A stretch of 64,000 bases of DNA from Phycisphaeraceae bacterium (GTDB taxonomy: Bacteria > Planctomycetota > Phycisphaerae > Phycisphaerales > Zrk34). This document shows, in pieces, positions 17,181-25,689 of the stretch. Location: positions 1 through 64,000 of the forward strand of contig JANQHD010000054.1 of assembly GCA_028282805.1 (NCBI GenBank). The letters are read 5' to 3'. The position numbers were made by a program, and so were the translations under genes. The notes under the pieces are model-generated. The model ran no database searches and was not told the origin of the DNA. It saw only the letters and a list, made by a program, of their open reading frames with translations. How positions within the stretch are numbered: position 1 is the stretch's first letter; each line of letters begins with the position of its first letter.

Positions 17181-19148
17181 TTACTTGAGTTGAGCCAGCG
17201 CTTCACGGAACTCGCACGCGGCGAGCAGGGCCATGGCCGTCGCGCCCAACGGTTGGCGGTTGTCCCACGGCGCCTTGCGCACGCCGCCCACGGTCGCGGT
17301 GAGCTGGTGGGCGTAGTACGCGTCTTCGGCGCGCATCGTCAGCTGCGCGCAGAAGCGCAGCGCCAGCGTCGTGTTGATCATCCACGGCACGCGCCGGTCG
17401 TCGTCGACGAAACCCTTGATGGGTAACGCCGCGGCCAGCGCAACGGTGGGGCCCGCGCTCAACCACGTCGGCTCCGGCAACAACTGGTTGTTCAGCGCAA
17501 AGCCGCCGAGCGTGTCGGGGCTGACGTAGTCGGGCGAGTCGATCCGGTCCGAAGCGGTATCAGAGCCGGGGCGCACCTGCAGCGCCCAAAGGTCGTCGCA
17601 CAGCTTGCGCACGGTGGCCAGGCCCGGCGTGGCGTGCTTGAAGCGCAGCATCTCGAACTCGCACAGCGCGATCCAAGGCATCGAGCTGTTCAGCTGGCTG
17701 GGCTTGACCGTGCGCCAGTAAGCGTCGAGCGCCCGCTTGGCCTGCAACAGGTAATGGTTGTCGCGGGTCTGGTCGTACATGCGGACCAGGCCCAGCACGG
17801 TCAGCGCGGCGACCGACGGCGGGGCGTTGGCCGAGTCGGTGTGGTCGTAGGCCCGCACCGATCCGTCGGCCCGCACCGCCGTGATCAGCACGCCGCCCAG
17901 GCGGTCGCGGCCGGCCTTCAGGTCGCCGGCGTTGGGCAATTCCAGCAGGGCCAGCAGCGTCACCGCCGCGGTCGCGGTCGGGATGTGCACACGCGTCGTG
18001 GGCGCAGCGCCTTCGTCGGGCTTCTCGTCGGGTTGCGTGAGGGGCATGGCCATGTCTTCGAGCAGCGCCACAACGCCCAGCCGCGCGCTGGCGGCGCTGG
18101 CCTTGCGCTGCGCCTCGGGCGTGTGCGCCAGCCGGCTGTGTCGGGCCAGCGCATAGCACGCCAGCGCACAGTCGGTGGCGTTGGCGAACTGCGGTTCGTA
18201 GCGGTGTGAGGTCGGGTGGTAAGTGCCCGCGAAACGGCCCTCGGCGTCCTGCCTGCGGCGCAGGTGCGCCGACCACTGCGCACACATCCCGTCGATCTGC
18301 GACGCGGTCAGCCCGATCGGCGGCAACGGCCGCGAGCCACGGTGCAGCGCGATCACCGCGCCGTCGGCGTTGGGGCGCACGGCGTGGGTCACGCTGAACC
18401 GGTACAGCGTCAAACCCTCGTCGCCGGCGAGCGCGGCGATCTTGTCCGGGCCGAGCTCCTGCGCGTGCAACAGGCGTTGGAGCTGCGCTTGCAGCGAGAG
18501 GTTGCCCGACAGCGCCGTGCCCGGAAAGACCCACGCCCACCGGTCTTCTTGGCGCAGCGCCAGGCCGTGCAACGCGGGCTTGAAGCGGTGCGGCAGCTCG
18601 TCGAGTTTGGTCATGCGGATGCGTTTGGGGACGCGGGCGATCTCGACCTCGAGGCGCAGCAGCGGGGCGATGTCTTTCAACCGGCGCGGCGTGTGGCCTT
18701 GACCGATCCGGTCGGCGATCTGCCTGAGGCCCTTCTCGGCGTCGGCGAATGCGCGCCGCGTGGCGTCGGCCAACAGCGGCATCACGTCGACCGCCCGCTC
18801 GCTTGCCAAGGGTTTGAGCGGGTTGTCGATCGACGCCACCGCGTCGCCCAACGCCACCCCCTCAAACCGCAGTGTCACGTGCACGGCCGCCGCGTCGTCG
18901 ATCTCCAACGGCAGCGACCTCTCCGGCACCCTCATCTGCCGAACCCAGGCCTCGACCACCGTGTACGCCTGCTCGGTCAACGCCGCGTCGAGCGGCTCGC
19001 CGGCCGCCCGGCGGGGCGTGCCCCACGGCAACATGATGACCACGGCAATCGCCGCGAGGGGCCCGATGTTGATCTGACGCAACATCCCGCACAGCGCGCA
19101 CCGGTCGGCGGCACGGGGGGGCAAGTCGGTTAAGTGTGGCTTGGGCAT
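17181..19148 (-). CDS. Hypothetical protein with alpha/alpha-toroid-like C-terminal half
   Basis: Encodes 655 aa. A hydrophobic segment at about residues 28-48 indicates an uncleaved N-terminal anchor or signal sequence. Residues 55-290 are alpha/beta and unassigned. Residues 290-650 show repeated helical pairs with terpene-cyclase/glycoside-hydrolase toroid character (CALACYALARHSRL, VAALTVLGLVRMYDQTRDNHYL, SSMPWIALCEFEMLRF). No catalytic motif is certain. It probably acts in the periplasm or at the membrane. Confidence 0.8.
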   Translation of the reverse strand: MPKPHLTDLPPRAADRCALCGMLRQINIGPLAAIAVVIMLPWGTPRRAAGEPLDAALTEQAYTVVEAWVRQMRVPERSLPLEIDDAAAVHVTLRFEGVALGDAVASIDNPLKPLASERAVDVMPLLADATRRAFADAEKGLRQIADRIGQGHTPRRLKDIAPLLRLEVEIARVPKRIRMTKLDELPHRFKPALHGLALRQEDRWAWVFPGTALSGNLSLQAQLQRLLHAQELGPDKIAALAGDEGLTLYRFSVTHAVRPNADGAVIALHRGSRPLPPIGLTASQIDGMCAQWSAHLRRRQDAEGRFAGTYHPTSHRYEPQFANATDCALACYALARHSRLAHTPEAQRKASAASARLGVVALLEDMAMPLTQPDEKPDEGAAPTTRVHIPTATAAVTLLALLELPNAGDLKAGRDRLGGVLITAVRADGSVRAYDHTDSANAPPSVAALTVLGLVRMYDQTRDNHYLLQAKRALDAYWRTVKPSQLNSSMPWIALCEFEMLRFKHATPGLATVRKLCDDLWALQVRPGSDTASDRIDSPDYVSPDTLGGFALNNQLLPEPTWLSAGPTVALAAALPIKGFVDDDRRVPWMINTTLALRFCAQLTMRAEDAYYAHQLTATVGGVRKAPWDNRQPLGATAMALLAACEFREALAQLK

Positions 19149-19525
19149 GAACTTAGCATATCACAAACTCGCCCCAACTTCGTCTGGCACGCCCATTGAT
19201 CTACTCCGGGTGCCATGATCGCACTTTTGACCAACACGGACCCCCACATCAGCAATCGCTGGCGCATCGCGGTGCTCACGCTCCTGATGTTCGCGGCAAT
19301 GTGTTAAGTGCGGCCTGATCGCCTGGAGCGGAGAAAGAGAACGCAAAGAGGAAGACGCACCACAGACCCCGAGGCAGAAAGACCACGACGCGAGAGACTG
19401 ACGCAGAGAGAGAACGCCTGGTGGGAGAGAGACGGACAGGCTCGAGAGAGAGACGAAGACGAGCAGCAACCCCGGCATAGGCCCATGCCGGGGTTGTTCG
19501 TTGCGCGTTCAAACGCTGTTTCGTA
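19149..19525. other. Gap with a 150-nt purine-rich tract
   Basis: No gene is supported. From about 19319 to 19466 the plus strand is strongly purine-biased with many GAGA runs, and it ends at a perfect hairpin (19467-19496). The ORFs drawn through the tract on either strand are low-complexity (Arg/Glu or Ser/Leu rich) and not credible proteins. Confidence 0.5.
19467..19496. terminator. Hairpin downstream of the REC-GGDEF gene
   Basis: CAACCCCGGCAT (19467-19478) pairs perfectly with ATGCCGGGGTTG (19485-19496) over a 6-nt loop. It lies 30 bp after the stop of the minus-strand gene. There is no T-run on either side, so it is a hairpin of terminator type rather than a proven intrinsic terminator. 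Confidence 0.55.
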
Positions 19526-20536
19526 TCAGACCGTGTAGTTGGGCGTCTTCGGCTCCGCCCCGTGCAGGCGCGTGCGGCCCTTGCCGGCGTCCTTCGCCTC
19601 GTACAACGCCGCGTCCGCCAACGCCACCAACTGGTCGGCGCTGGTCGCCCGGTTCACCGACACGCACGCCAAACCCATCGACATGTTGCACGGCAGCTCG
19701 CCGACCAGCGGTGCGACCGCCTCGATGAACTGCTCACGGATGCGATCGAGCACGCCCATCGCCGTGGGCGGGTCGGTCTGCGGCAACAACAGCACGAACT
19801 CGTCGCCGCCGTAGCGCCCCGCCACGTCCGACCGCCGGCAGTTCGCCGACAGCACACGCGCCGCGGTCTGAAGCAGCTTGTCGCCCGTCTGGTGGCCGAG
19901 CCCGTCGTTGACCTGCTTGAACCCGTCGAGGTCGATCATCGCGCACGCCAGGTCGCTGCCGTAGCGCTCGGCCTCCGCGAAGCTGCGCTCCAGCTGTTGC
20001 TGGATCGATCGCCGGTTGGCCAGGCCCGTCAGCGGGTCGGTCGTCGCCTGCTGTTCCAGCTGCTTGACCAACTCCTCGAGCTGCTGGTTCTTGATGCGCA
20101 CCTCGTCGAGCGTCTGCTCCAGCTTGCGGTGCAGGGTGAGGTTGTCCTGCTTGGTCCGCCACACCGCCAGGTTCTTCTGCACCACCAGCGGCACCGTGAA
20201 CAGGTAGTCGCCGGCCTTGACCACGTAGTCGTACGCGCCGATGCGGATCGCCTCGGTCGCCACGTCCAGCCCCGACTCGCTGGTCACCATGACGATCGGC
20301 AGGTCTGCGCGCTGGGCGAGCATCTGCACGATCAACTCCAGCCCCGTGCCGTCCGGCAGGTTCAGGTCGCTGAGCACCAGGTCGAAGCGGTCAAGGTCCA
20401 ACGCCAACGCCTCGGCCACGCGCGTCACGTGCGTCGTCGTGTCGCAGCCGTAGTGGTCGGCCAACGTCTCTCGCAGCAGCTCGGCCGCGTCGAGGTCGTC
20501 CTCCACGATCAGCAGATTGGGGGGGCGGTTGGCCAT
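19526..20536 (-). CDS. Response regulator with REC and GGDEF domains (diguanylate cyclase)
   Basis: Encodes 336 aa. Residues 7-120 are a receiver domain with acidic pocket Asp13/Asp14, phospho-acceptor Asp57 (VLSDLNLPDG) and the conserved Lys. A coiled-coil linker (about 135-170) leads to a GGDEF domain with an intact GGDEF active site and an RRSD inhibitory I-site exactly five residues before it. It should make c-di-GMP when phosphorylated. The kinase encoded just upstream (83-bp gap, same strand) is the likely partner. The frame stays open much further upstream, but ATG 20536 is where the REC domain begins. Confidence 0.93.
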   Translation of the reverse strand: MANRPPNLLIVEDDLDAAELLRETLADHYGCDTTTHVTRVAEALALDLDRFDLVLSDLNLPDGTGLELIVQMLAQRADLPIVMVTSESGLDVATEAIRIGAYDYVVKAGDYLFTVPLVVQKNLAVWRTKQDNLTLHRKLEQTLDEVRIKNQQLEELVKQLEQQATTDPLTGLANRRSIQQQLERSFAEAERYGSDLACAMIDLDGFKQVNDGLGHQTGDKLLQTAARVLSANCRRSDVAGRYGGDEFVLLLPQTDPPTAMGVLDRIREQFIEAVAPLVGELPCNMSMGLACVSVNRATSADQLVALADAALYEAKDAGKGRTRLHGAEPKTPNYTV

Positions 20537-20619
20537 GCGATACCCACTAAAGCGTGTGTTGCCTCGTGATACGTATCGACGGGTTGCGATCGACGGTTCA
20601 GCCGGGGGGTACTTCAAGC

Positions 20620-22239
20620 CTACGCCTCGGTGGGTTCTAACGGTTGTGCGGGTGATCCGGCCGCCGGCACGTGGTGCTTGCCGATGGTGAAGCGGAACAC
20701 CGCGCCGTCCTCGCCGTCGGGCCGGTTGTCCACCCAGATCCGCCCGCCGTAGCTTTCGACGATGGTTTTGACCGTCGCCAGGCCCACACCCCGGCCCTCG
20801 ATCTCGTAATTCCCCGAGTAGCGTGCCCGCTGGAAGACGTGGAACACGCGCCGGCGGTCTTGCGCGTCGACGCCCCGGCCGGTGTCCGACACGTAAAAAG
20901 TGTGCTCGCCGCGCGTGTGCTCGTAGCCGATGCGCACCTCGCGCTTGTGCCGGTCGGCGGGCAGGTATTTGATCGCGTTCTCGATCAGGTTCATGAACAC
21001 CTGCCGCAACCGGTTGCGGTCGGCGACCACGGTGGGCAGGTCGGTGGCGACCCGCACGTCGACCGCCGCCTGGTCGATCTCGTACGCCAGCGAATCGATC
21101 ACCTGCTGGACCAGCTGGCCCAGCGCCAGCGGCACGTCCTTGCCCGGCCGGTTGCGCACGCGCGACAGTTCGAGCAGGTCGCTGAGCATCTCGGTCTCGC
21201 TCTGCACGTTCGCGGCGATGCGTTCCAGTTTCGCCTGCGCATCGGCGCACATGCCATCGCTGTGCTTGCGCAGCAGCATCTGCGTCATGCCCGCGATGTT
21301 GCGCAGCGGCGCGTTCAGGTCGTGGGTGATCGCGCGGATGAACTGGTCCTTGTCTTCCATCTGGAGCTCGAGCTGCTCGTTGAGCAGCCGCAACGCCTTG
21401 GTCCGCTCGGCGACCTTCTGTTCCAGCTGGCTGTTGGCCGCCAGCAGCTGCGCCTGCGTGGCGGTCAGCTGGGTGGCCATGAGGTTGAACGACCGGGCCA
21501 ACTGGCCGATCTCGTCGCGGCGCGAATCGTCGACCGGCTCGGCCATGCCGTTGACGGTCAGGTTGTGCGCCTCGCGGATCATCTGGCGCAGCGGCCGGGT
21601 CCAACGGCGCGTCAGCCACACCACGGGCCCCACGCTCGCCACGCAGATCACCAGCACGATCGAGAGCGTGGCGATCCGCCCGAACGCGATCAGGTTTTCC
21701 GCCGTCGGGTCGCACATCGCCAGCGTCAGGTACCCCACCAGCTCGGGCATCATCGTGTTGCCGTCGGTCGGCAGCCAGATCGGTTGCGTGAACACGACCA
21801 GGCTGTGCCCCTCGCCTTCGAGGTGGTAGGGGCGGTTGATGTACAACTCGTCGAACGCCTGCGCCCGGCTGACCTTGCTCTCGTACAGCGTCCAGCTGCC
21901 CGGTTCGGTGATGCGCCGGGTCACGGGTCGGCCCAACGGGTCGCTGAGCATGATGAACGACACGCGTTGGTCCACCGTCAGGCCGTCGATCAGGTCACCG
22001 ACCAGCACGCCGCGGTCGGCGTCGACTTTCTGCATCAGGTTCCGCACCGTCGAGTCGGCCAGCAGGCGTGTGTCGCGTTCCATAACCCGGTGCAGCAGCA
22101 GCGCCCCCAGGTGCGACGTGAGGTAACCGCACACGCCCGTCGACACCGCCACCAGCACCACCACCACGCCGATGACCTTCAGTTGCATCGAACGGCGCAG
22201 GCGTCGTCGGGTTTGGGTTGTCATCGCCGGCTCGCCCAT
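20620..22239 (-). CDS. Membrane sensor histidine kinase
   Basis: Encodes 539 aa; an in-frame ATG at 22224 is an alternative start. A first TM segment lies at about residues 20-45 and a second near 180-207, enclosing a roughly 135-residue periplasmic sensor. A HAMP domain, a coiled coil and HisKA follow, with phospho-acceptor His near residue 306 (AITHDLNAPLRNI). The HATPase_c domain shows the N box (NLIENAIKY), DTGRGV and GRGVGLATVK. ITHDLNAPLRN is typical of phytochrome/bacteriophytochrome-type kinases. It probably phosphorylates the REC-GGDEF regulator encoded downstream. Confidence 0.93.
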   Translation of the reverse strand: MGEPAMTTQTRRRLRRSMQLKVIGVVVVLVAVSTGVCGYLTSHLGALLLHRVMERDTRLLADSTVRNLMQKVDADRGVLVGDLIDGLTVDQRVSFIMLSDPLGRPVTRRITEPGSWTLYESKVSRAQAFDELYINRPYHLEGEGHSLVVFTQPIWLPTDGNTMMPELVGYLTLAMCDPTAENLIAFGRIATLSIVLVICVASVGPVVWLTRRWTRPLRQMIREAHNLTVNGMAEPVDDSRRDEIGQLARSFNLMATQLTATQAQLLAANSQLEQKVAERTKALRLLNEQLELQMEDKDQFIRAITHDLNAPLRNIAGMTQMLLRKHSDGMCADAQAKLERIAANVQSETEMLSDLLELSRVRNRPGKDVPLALGQLVQQVIDSLAYEIDQAAVDVRVATDLPTVVADRNRLRQVFMNLIENAIKYLPADRHKREVRIGYEHTRGEHTFYVSDTGRGVDAQDRRRVFHVFQRARYSGNYEIEGRGVGLATVKTIVESYGGRIWVDNRPDGEDGAVFRFTIGKHHVPAAGSPAQPLEPTEA

Positions 22240-22365
22240 CGGCGCACGATCCCCTCACAAAGGGTGGTTCCTGCACCTTTTATCGGGTGATCCGGGCCGC
22301 TTTTTAACTTCAGAATGACCACAATCCCGCTTCCCACCGCCCGCGAGGACCGGTAAACTTCCCGC

Positions 22366-23040
22366 ATGCCACGTCACGCAAGGATCGCGTTGCTCGTTGC
22401 CATGGCCGGCCTGATTCAAACCGGTTGCGCCAGCCGAGCGGTCTCCATCGACAACCCCATCGAGGTCCAGACGGCCGAGTACGACCGCGTGTACGAGGCG
22501 TCGGTCGAGGTGCTGCGGGATTACCGCTTCCGCCTGGCCCGGCAGGACCGGCGGTTCGGGCGGATCACCACCGAGCCGATGACCGCCGCCAGCTCGCTCG
22601 AGCCCTGGCACAAAGACGCGGTCACCAAGGCGCAGACCGACGAGAACACCCTCAACCACCAGCGGCGGACCGTCTCGGTGTTCATCGAGCCCGAGGGCGA
22701 GACCGACCGTTACCGGTTGCGCGTCGTCGCCGAGTGGCAACGCCGCCAACACCCGCCGCAGCTGCTGCACACCGCGGCGTTCGCGCACGCCCGCTACGGC
22801 CGGCACGGCGCCGGGGCGAGGACCGTGACCACCGAGTCCGGCGAGCGGCGCAGCTTCTGGCGCCCCATGGGGCGCGACGCCGACCTCGAACAGCGCTTGG
22901 TGTACGACATCCTCGTCCGTGCCAACCTCATCGATCCCCGCCACGAGACCGAGGCCGGCCAACCGCTGACGCCCGGCGGGACCGAGACGCTGATCGAGCG
23001 CCCCGCCGACGATCACGACACCGACCCGCCGGCCGAGTGA
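22366..23040 (+). CDS. Hypothetical lipoprotein
   Basis: Encodes 224 aa. A short signal peptide ends in a lipobox (GLIQTGC, Cys about 23), so the mature protein is lipid-anchored. The body is a single alpha/beta domain beginning EYDRVYEASVEVLRDYRFRLARQDRRFGRITTEP, a pattern seen in planctomycete lipoproteins of unknown role. Starts divergently from the kinase gene and ends 33 bp before mqnD. Confidence 0.8.
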   Translation: MPRHARIALLVAMAGLIQTGCASRAVSIDNPIEVQTAEYDRVYEASVEVLRDYRFRLARQDRRFGRITTEPMTAASSLEPWHKDAVTKAQTDENTLNHQRRTVSVFIEPEGETDRYRLRVVAEWQRRQHPPQLLHTAAFAHARYGRHGAGARTVTTESGERRSFWRPMGRDADLEQRLVYDILVRANLIDPRHETEAGQPLTPGGTETLIERPADDHDTDPPAE

Positions 23041-23073
23041 CGCCACCCCGCAAAGCGTCTAACATCCGCCGTC

Positions 23074-23949
23074 ATGACCACACCCGACCCCAAGCCGTTG
23101 CGCATCGGCCACTCGCCCGACCCCGATGACGCGTTCATGTGGTACCCGCTGGCCGACCTCGGCGACGGGCCGAAGGTCGACACCGGCGCTTACCGCTTCG
23201 AGCACGTGCTGGAAGACATCGAGTCGCTCAACCACCGCTGCGAAGCCGGCGAGCTCGAAATCACCGCGTTGTCGATCCACCAATTGGCGTACGTGGCCGA
23301 CAAGTACACGCTGACCAACTGCGGTTCATCGATGGGCGACGGGTACGGCCCGATGATCGTGGCCCGCCAGCCGTACGACCTTGAGCAGCTGCCCGACGTG
23401 AAGCTCGCCGTGCCGGGCATCCGCACCAGCGCGTTTTTGTCGACGGGGTTGCTGTACCGCTCGGTCGGCCGCACGCTCGACAACTACGAAGTGGTGATGT
23501 TCGACCAGATCATCGACAAGGTCGCCTCGGGGGAGTTCGACGCGGGCCTGATCATCCACGAGGGCCAACTCACCTACGGCAACGCGGGGCTGGAGCGGGT
23601 CATCGACCTCGGCGAGTGGTGGGGCAACACGCGTGGCCTGCCGCTGCCGCTGGGCGGCAACGCGATCCGCAACGACCTGCGCGACGAGTTCGAGCCGATC
23701 TGCAAGGTGCTGTACGACTCGATCAATTACGCGCTGGAACACCGCGAGCAAGCGGTGAGCTACGCGCTGAACTACGCGCGCGACATGGGCGTGGAGTTGG
23801 CCGACAAGTTCGTGGGCATGTACGTCAACGACTGGACGCTGGACTACACCGACCGCGGGCGTCAGGCGGTGCAACAACTGCTCGCCGAGGGCGCCGAGGC
23901 GGGCCTGGTGCCCGAGGTCGGCCAGATCGCCTTCATTATGCCGGGATGA
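23074..23949 (+). CDS. mqnD: 1,4-dihydroxy-6-naphthoate synthase (futalosine menaquinone pathway)
   Basis: Encodes 291 aa of the MqnA/MqnD periplasmic-binding-protein fold. The N-terminal HSPDPDDAFMWYPLA replaces the SPCPNDT motif of other MqnD proteins and is the form common in deltaproteobacterial and planctomycete homologues. ALSIHQLAY, GYGPMIV and IHEGQLTY line the substrate cleft. MqnD turns cyclic dehypoxanthine futalosine into 1,4-dihydroxy-6-naphthoate. Distinguishing MqnD from MqnA rests on these motifs, so some doubt remains. Confidence 0.82.
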   Translation: MTTPDPKPLRIGHSPDPDDAFMWYPLADLGDGPKVDTGAYRFEHVLEDIESLNHRCEAGELEITALSIHQLAYVADKYTLTNCGSSMGDGYGPMIVARQPYDLEQLPDVKLAVPGIRTSAFLSTGLLYRSVGRTLDNYEVVMFDQIIDKVASGEFDAGLIIHEGQLTYGNAGLERVIDLGEWWGNTRGLPLPLGGNAIRNDLRDEFEPICKVLYDSINYALEHREQAVSYALNYARDMGVELADKFVGMYVNDWTLDYTDRGRQAVQQLLAEGAEAGLVPEVGQIAFIMPG

Positions 23950-24021
23950 CGATCGCTTGACCCGGCCGGACTGGTTCACAACAATGCCCCGAGTGTCAGG
24001 CCCGCTTGATTGGAACCGACC

Positions 24022-24573
24022 ATGCCGCTGCGTGATGAAGACATTTACGTGATCGACCCGCCGAAGATGGGCTTCATGGAAGCCAGCTACATGCCCGAGG
24101 TGGTCAAGGGCCTGGGCACGACCTTCCGGCACATGTTCGGCGTCATCACGGGCAATAAGAAGAAGTACCTCAAAACCATTCAATACCCCGAGGAACGGCG
24201 GGAGGAGATGCCGATCGCCGACGGGGGTATGGAGATGAGCAACTACCGCGGCGTGCACCGACTGAACCGCGACGAAAAAGGCCGCGTCAAGTGCGTGGCC
24301 TGCTTCATGTGCTCCACCGCCTGCCCCGCGAACTGCATCCACATCGAGGGCGAGGAAAGCCCTTGGGACGACCGCGAAAAGTACCCGCGCAAGTTTGATA
24401 TAGACGAGCTGCGCTGTATCTATTGCGGTATGTGCGAGGAGGCATGCCCGGTCGACGCGATCGAACTAACGCCGGAATACGACATTGTGGGCATGAGCCG
24501 TCAGGAAATGATCTTTGACAAGCAGAAACTGCTGTCTGTATACGATCAAACTGTCGGTAAAAAGCCGATGTAA
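24022..24573 (+). CDS. nuoI: NADH-quinone oxidoreductase subunit I (2x[4Fe-4S] ferredoxin type)
   Basis: I start at ATG 24022 rather than the upstream TTG. The product is 183 aa, usual NuoI size. Two cluster motifs are complete: CVACFMCSTACPANCI (about residues 93-108) and CIYCGMCEEACPVDAI (about 133-148). The N-terminal part matches NuoI, which carries clusters N6a/N6b in the complex I arm. No other nuo gene is nearby, so it is a detached subunit gene. Another ferredoxin-like protein is less likely because of the NuoI-specific spacing and flanks. Confidence 0.87.
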   Translation: MPLRDEDIYVIDPPKMGFMEASYMPEVVKGLGTTFRHMFGVITGNKKKYLKTIQYPEERREEMPIADGGMEMSNYRGVHRLNRDEKGRVKCVACFMCSTACPANCIHIEGEESPWDDREKYPRKFDIDELRCIYCGMCEEACPVDAIELTPEYDIVGMSRQEMIFDKQKLLSVYDQTVGKKPM

Positions 24574-24612
24574 AAGGACTTGCGCAAGTCCGAAAAAAAT
24601 GTTGGTTTTTGC

Positions 24613-24640
24613 TTGCGACGATGTCCAGATAGGGTATATT
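24613..24640 (+). promoter_or_regulatory. Candidate promoter of the 24.65-kb RNA
   Basis: TTGCGA (24613-24618), a 16-bp spacer and TATATT (24635-24640) form a plausible housekeeping promoter. Transcription would begin near 24647, just before the structured segment. Confidence 0.5.
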
Positions 24641-24646
24641 TCCCAT

Positions 24647-24768
24647 ACGACAAGCGAAGATCAGCCGCGCTTGAGAGAGAGTGGCTAAGTAGGGAAGACG
24701 CGGCTGAGGCGATACTCTCTCTCTCTTCCCACCAGCACCGCTGCTTCACGGCACGGTGCTGTTTTTTT
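24647..24768 (+). ncRNA. Candidate structured small RNA with pseudoknot potential
   Basis: Between nuoI and the SDR gene lies a segment with its own promoter and a strong terminator and no ORF. TCAGCCGCG (24661-24669) pairs perfectly with CGCGGCTGA (24699-24707). GAGAGAGAGT (24673-24682), inside that loop, pairs perfectly with ACTCTCTCTC (24714-24723), outside it, an H-type pseudoknot layout. GGGAAGA (24692-24698) can also pair with TCTTCCC (24724-24730), offering an alternative fold. It could be a free sRNA or a terminating leader of the SDR gene. I recognise no known RNA family. Confidence 0.6.
24733..24768 (+). terminator. Intrinsic terminator of the candidate small RNA
   Basis: CAGCACCG (24733-24740) pairs with CGGTGCTG (24754-24761), followed immediately by seven T (24762-24768). 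It lies 140 bp before the SDR start codon. Confidence 0.88.
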
Positions 24769-24908
24769 ACCCTCACTTTTATAGCCCATAGTTTCTGGCT
24801 TTATTCAACGCCGTTTTTGGCGTCATTTTTTCGGGCACGCGGGGGGGCGGTTTTGCGTCCGGCAAACGGTATACTGACCGGCCCTTAACTTTCGGCAGGA
24901 GCAGACGC

Positions 24909-25643
24909 ATGCCCGACAGCCCCGTGGCGATCGTCACCGGCGCCTCCAGCGGCATCGGCAAGGCCCTGGCCAAGCGGTTGGTCGACGCCGGCTACCGCGT
25001 GGCGCTGGTCGCCCGCAGCGAGTTGAAGCTGCGCGCGGTGGCCGACGAACTGGGCGAGGAAAGAACTTACGTCTGGCCCTGCAACCTGAAGATCGCGGAG
25101 GACGCCTCGGCGATGGTCAACGGCATCGTCAGCGAGATGGGGCGGCTGGACGTGCTGGCCAACGTTGCGGGCATCGCGCTGCTCAAGCCGTTGGCCGAGA
25201 CCGGCCTGGACGAGTGGCAGAAGGTGATGCGCGTGAACTTGACGAGCGTGTTCATCACGACGCGGGCCGCTTGGCCGGCGTTCAAGGCCCAGGGCGGGGG
25301 GATGATCGTGAACATCTCGTCGATGGCCAGCCGCGACCCGTTCGAGGGCTTCGGCGCTTACGGCGCAGCGAAGGCGGGGGTGAACCTGCTGACGCTGATG
25401 GCGGCACGTGAGGGGGCGGCGTTTGGCTTGAAGGCCGTGTGCATCGCGCCGGGCGCGGTGGAGACGCCGATGCTGCGGAGCATGTTCAGCGAAAGCGTGA
25501 TCACCCCGAGCAAGACCCTCTCGCCCCAGCAGGTGGCCGAGCTGATCACCGATTGCATCGAGGGCAAGCGGCCGTTCGAGTCGGGCGAGACGCTGTGTGT
25601 CAGCCAGGAGGGCGGTTGCGCGGGGCTGTTCAAGTTCGATTGA
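24909..25643 (+). CDS. Short-chain dehydrogenase/reductase
   Basis: Encodes 244 aa of classical SDR type. The cofactor motif TGASSGIGKALA lies at residues 10-21, an NVAG variant of NNAG follows near residue 85, and the catalytic triad is Ser (NISSM) with YGAAK near residues 152-156. The basic residues after strand 2 (ARSELKLR) suggest NADP(H). Substrate cannot be inferred. An AGGAG lies 10 nt before the ATG. The terminated RNA upstream may control it. Confidence 0.88.
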   Translation: MPDSPVAIVTGASSGIGKALAKRLVDAGYRVALVARSELKLRAVADELGEERTYVWPCNLKIAEDASAMVNGIVSEMGRLDVLANVAGIALLKPLAETGLDEWQKVMRVNLTSVFITTRAAWPAFKAQGGGMIVNISSMASRDPFEGFGAYGAAKAGVNLLTLMAAREGAAFGLKAVCIAPGAVETPMLRSMFSESVITPSKTLSPQQVAELITDCIEGKRPFESGETLCVSQEGGCAGLFKFD

Positions 25644-25689
25644 CGGGATGCGGGACCGGCTTATATTGGCCGGCTAAGGAGAACCTGCC

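Noticed and set aside
19467-19496. Hairpin as a proven intrinsic terminator
   Set aside because: The stem is perfect but no T-run follows on either strand, so I list it only as a terminator-type hairpin.
19526-21715. Fusion of histidine kinase and REC-GGDEF in one frame
   Set aside because: The upstream part of this frame is an out-of-frame reading of the kinase gene; the regulator's REC domain begins at ATG 20536.
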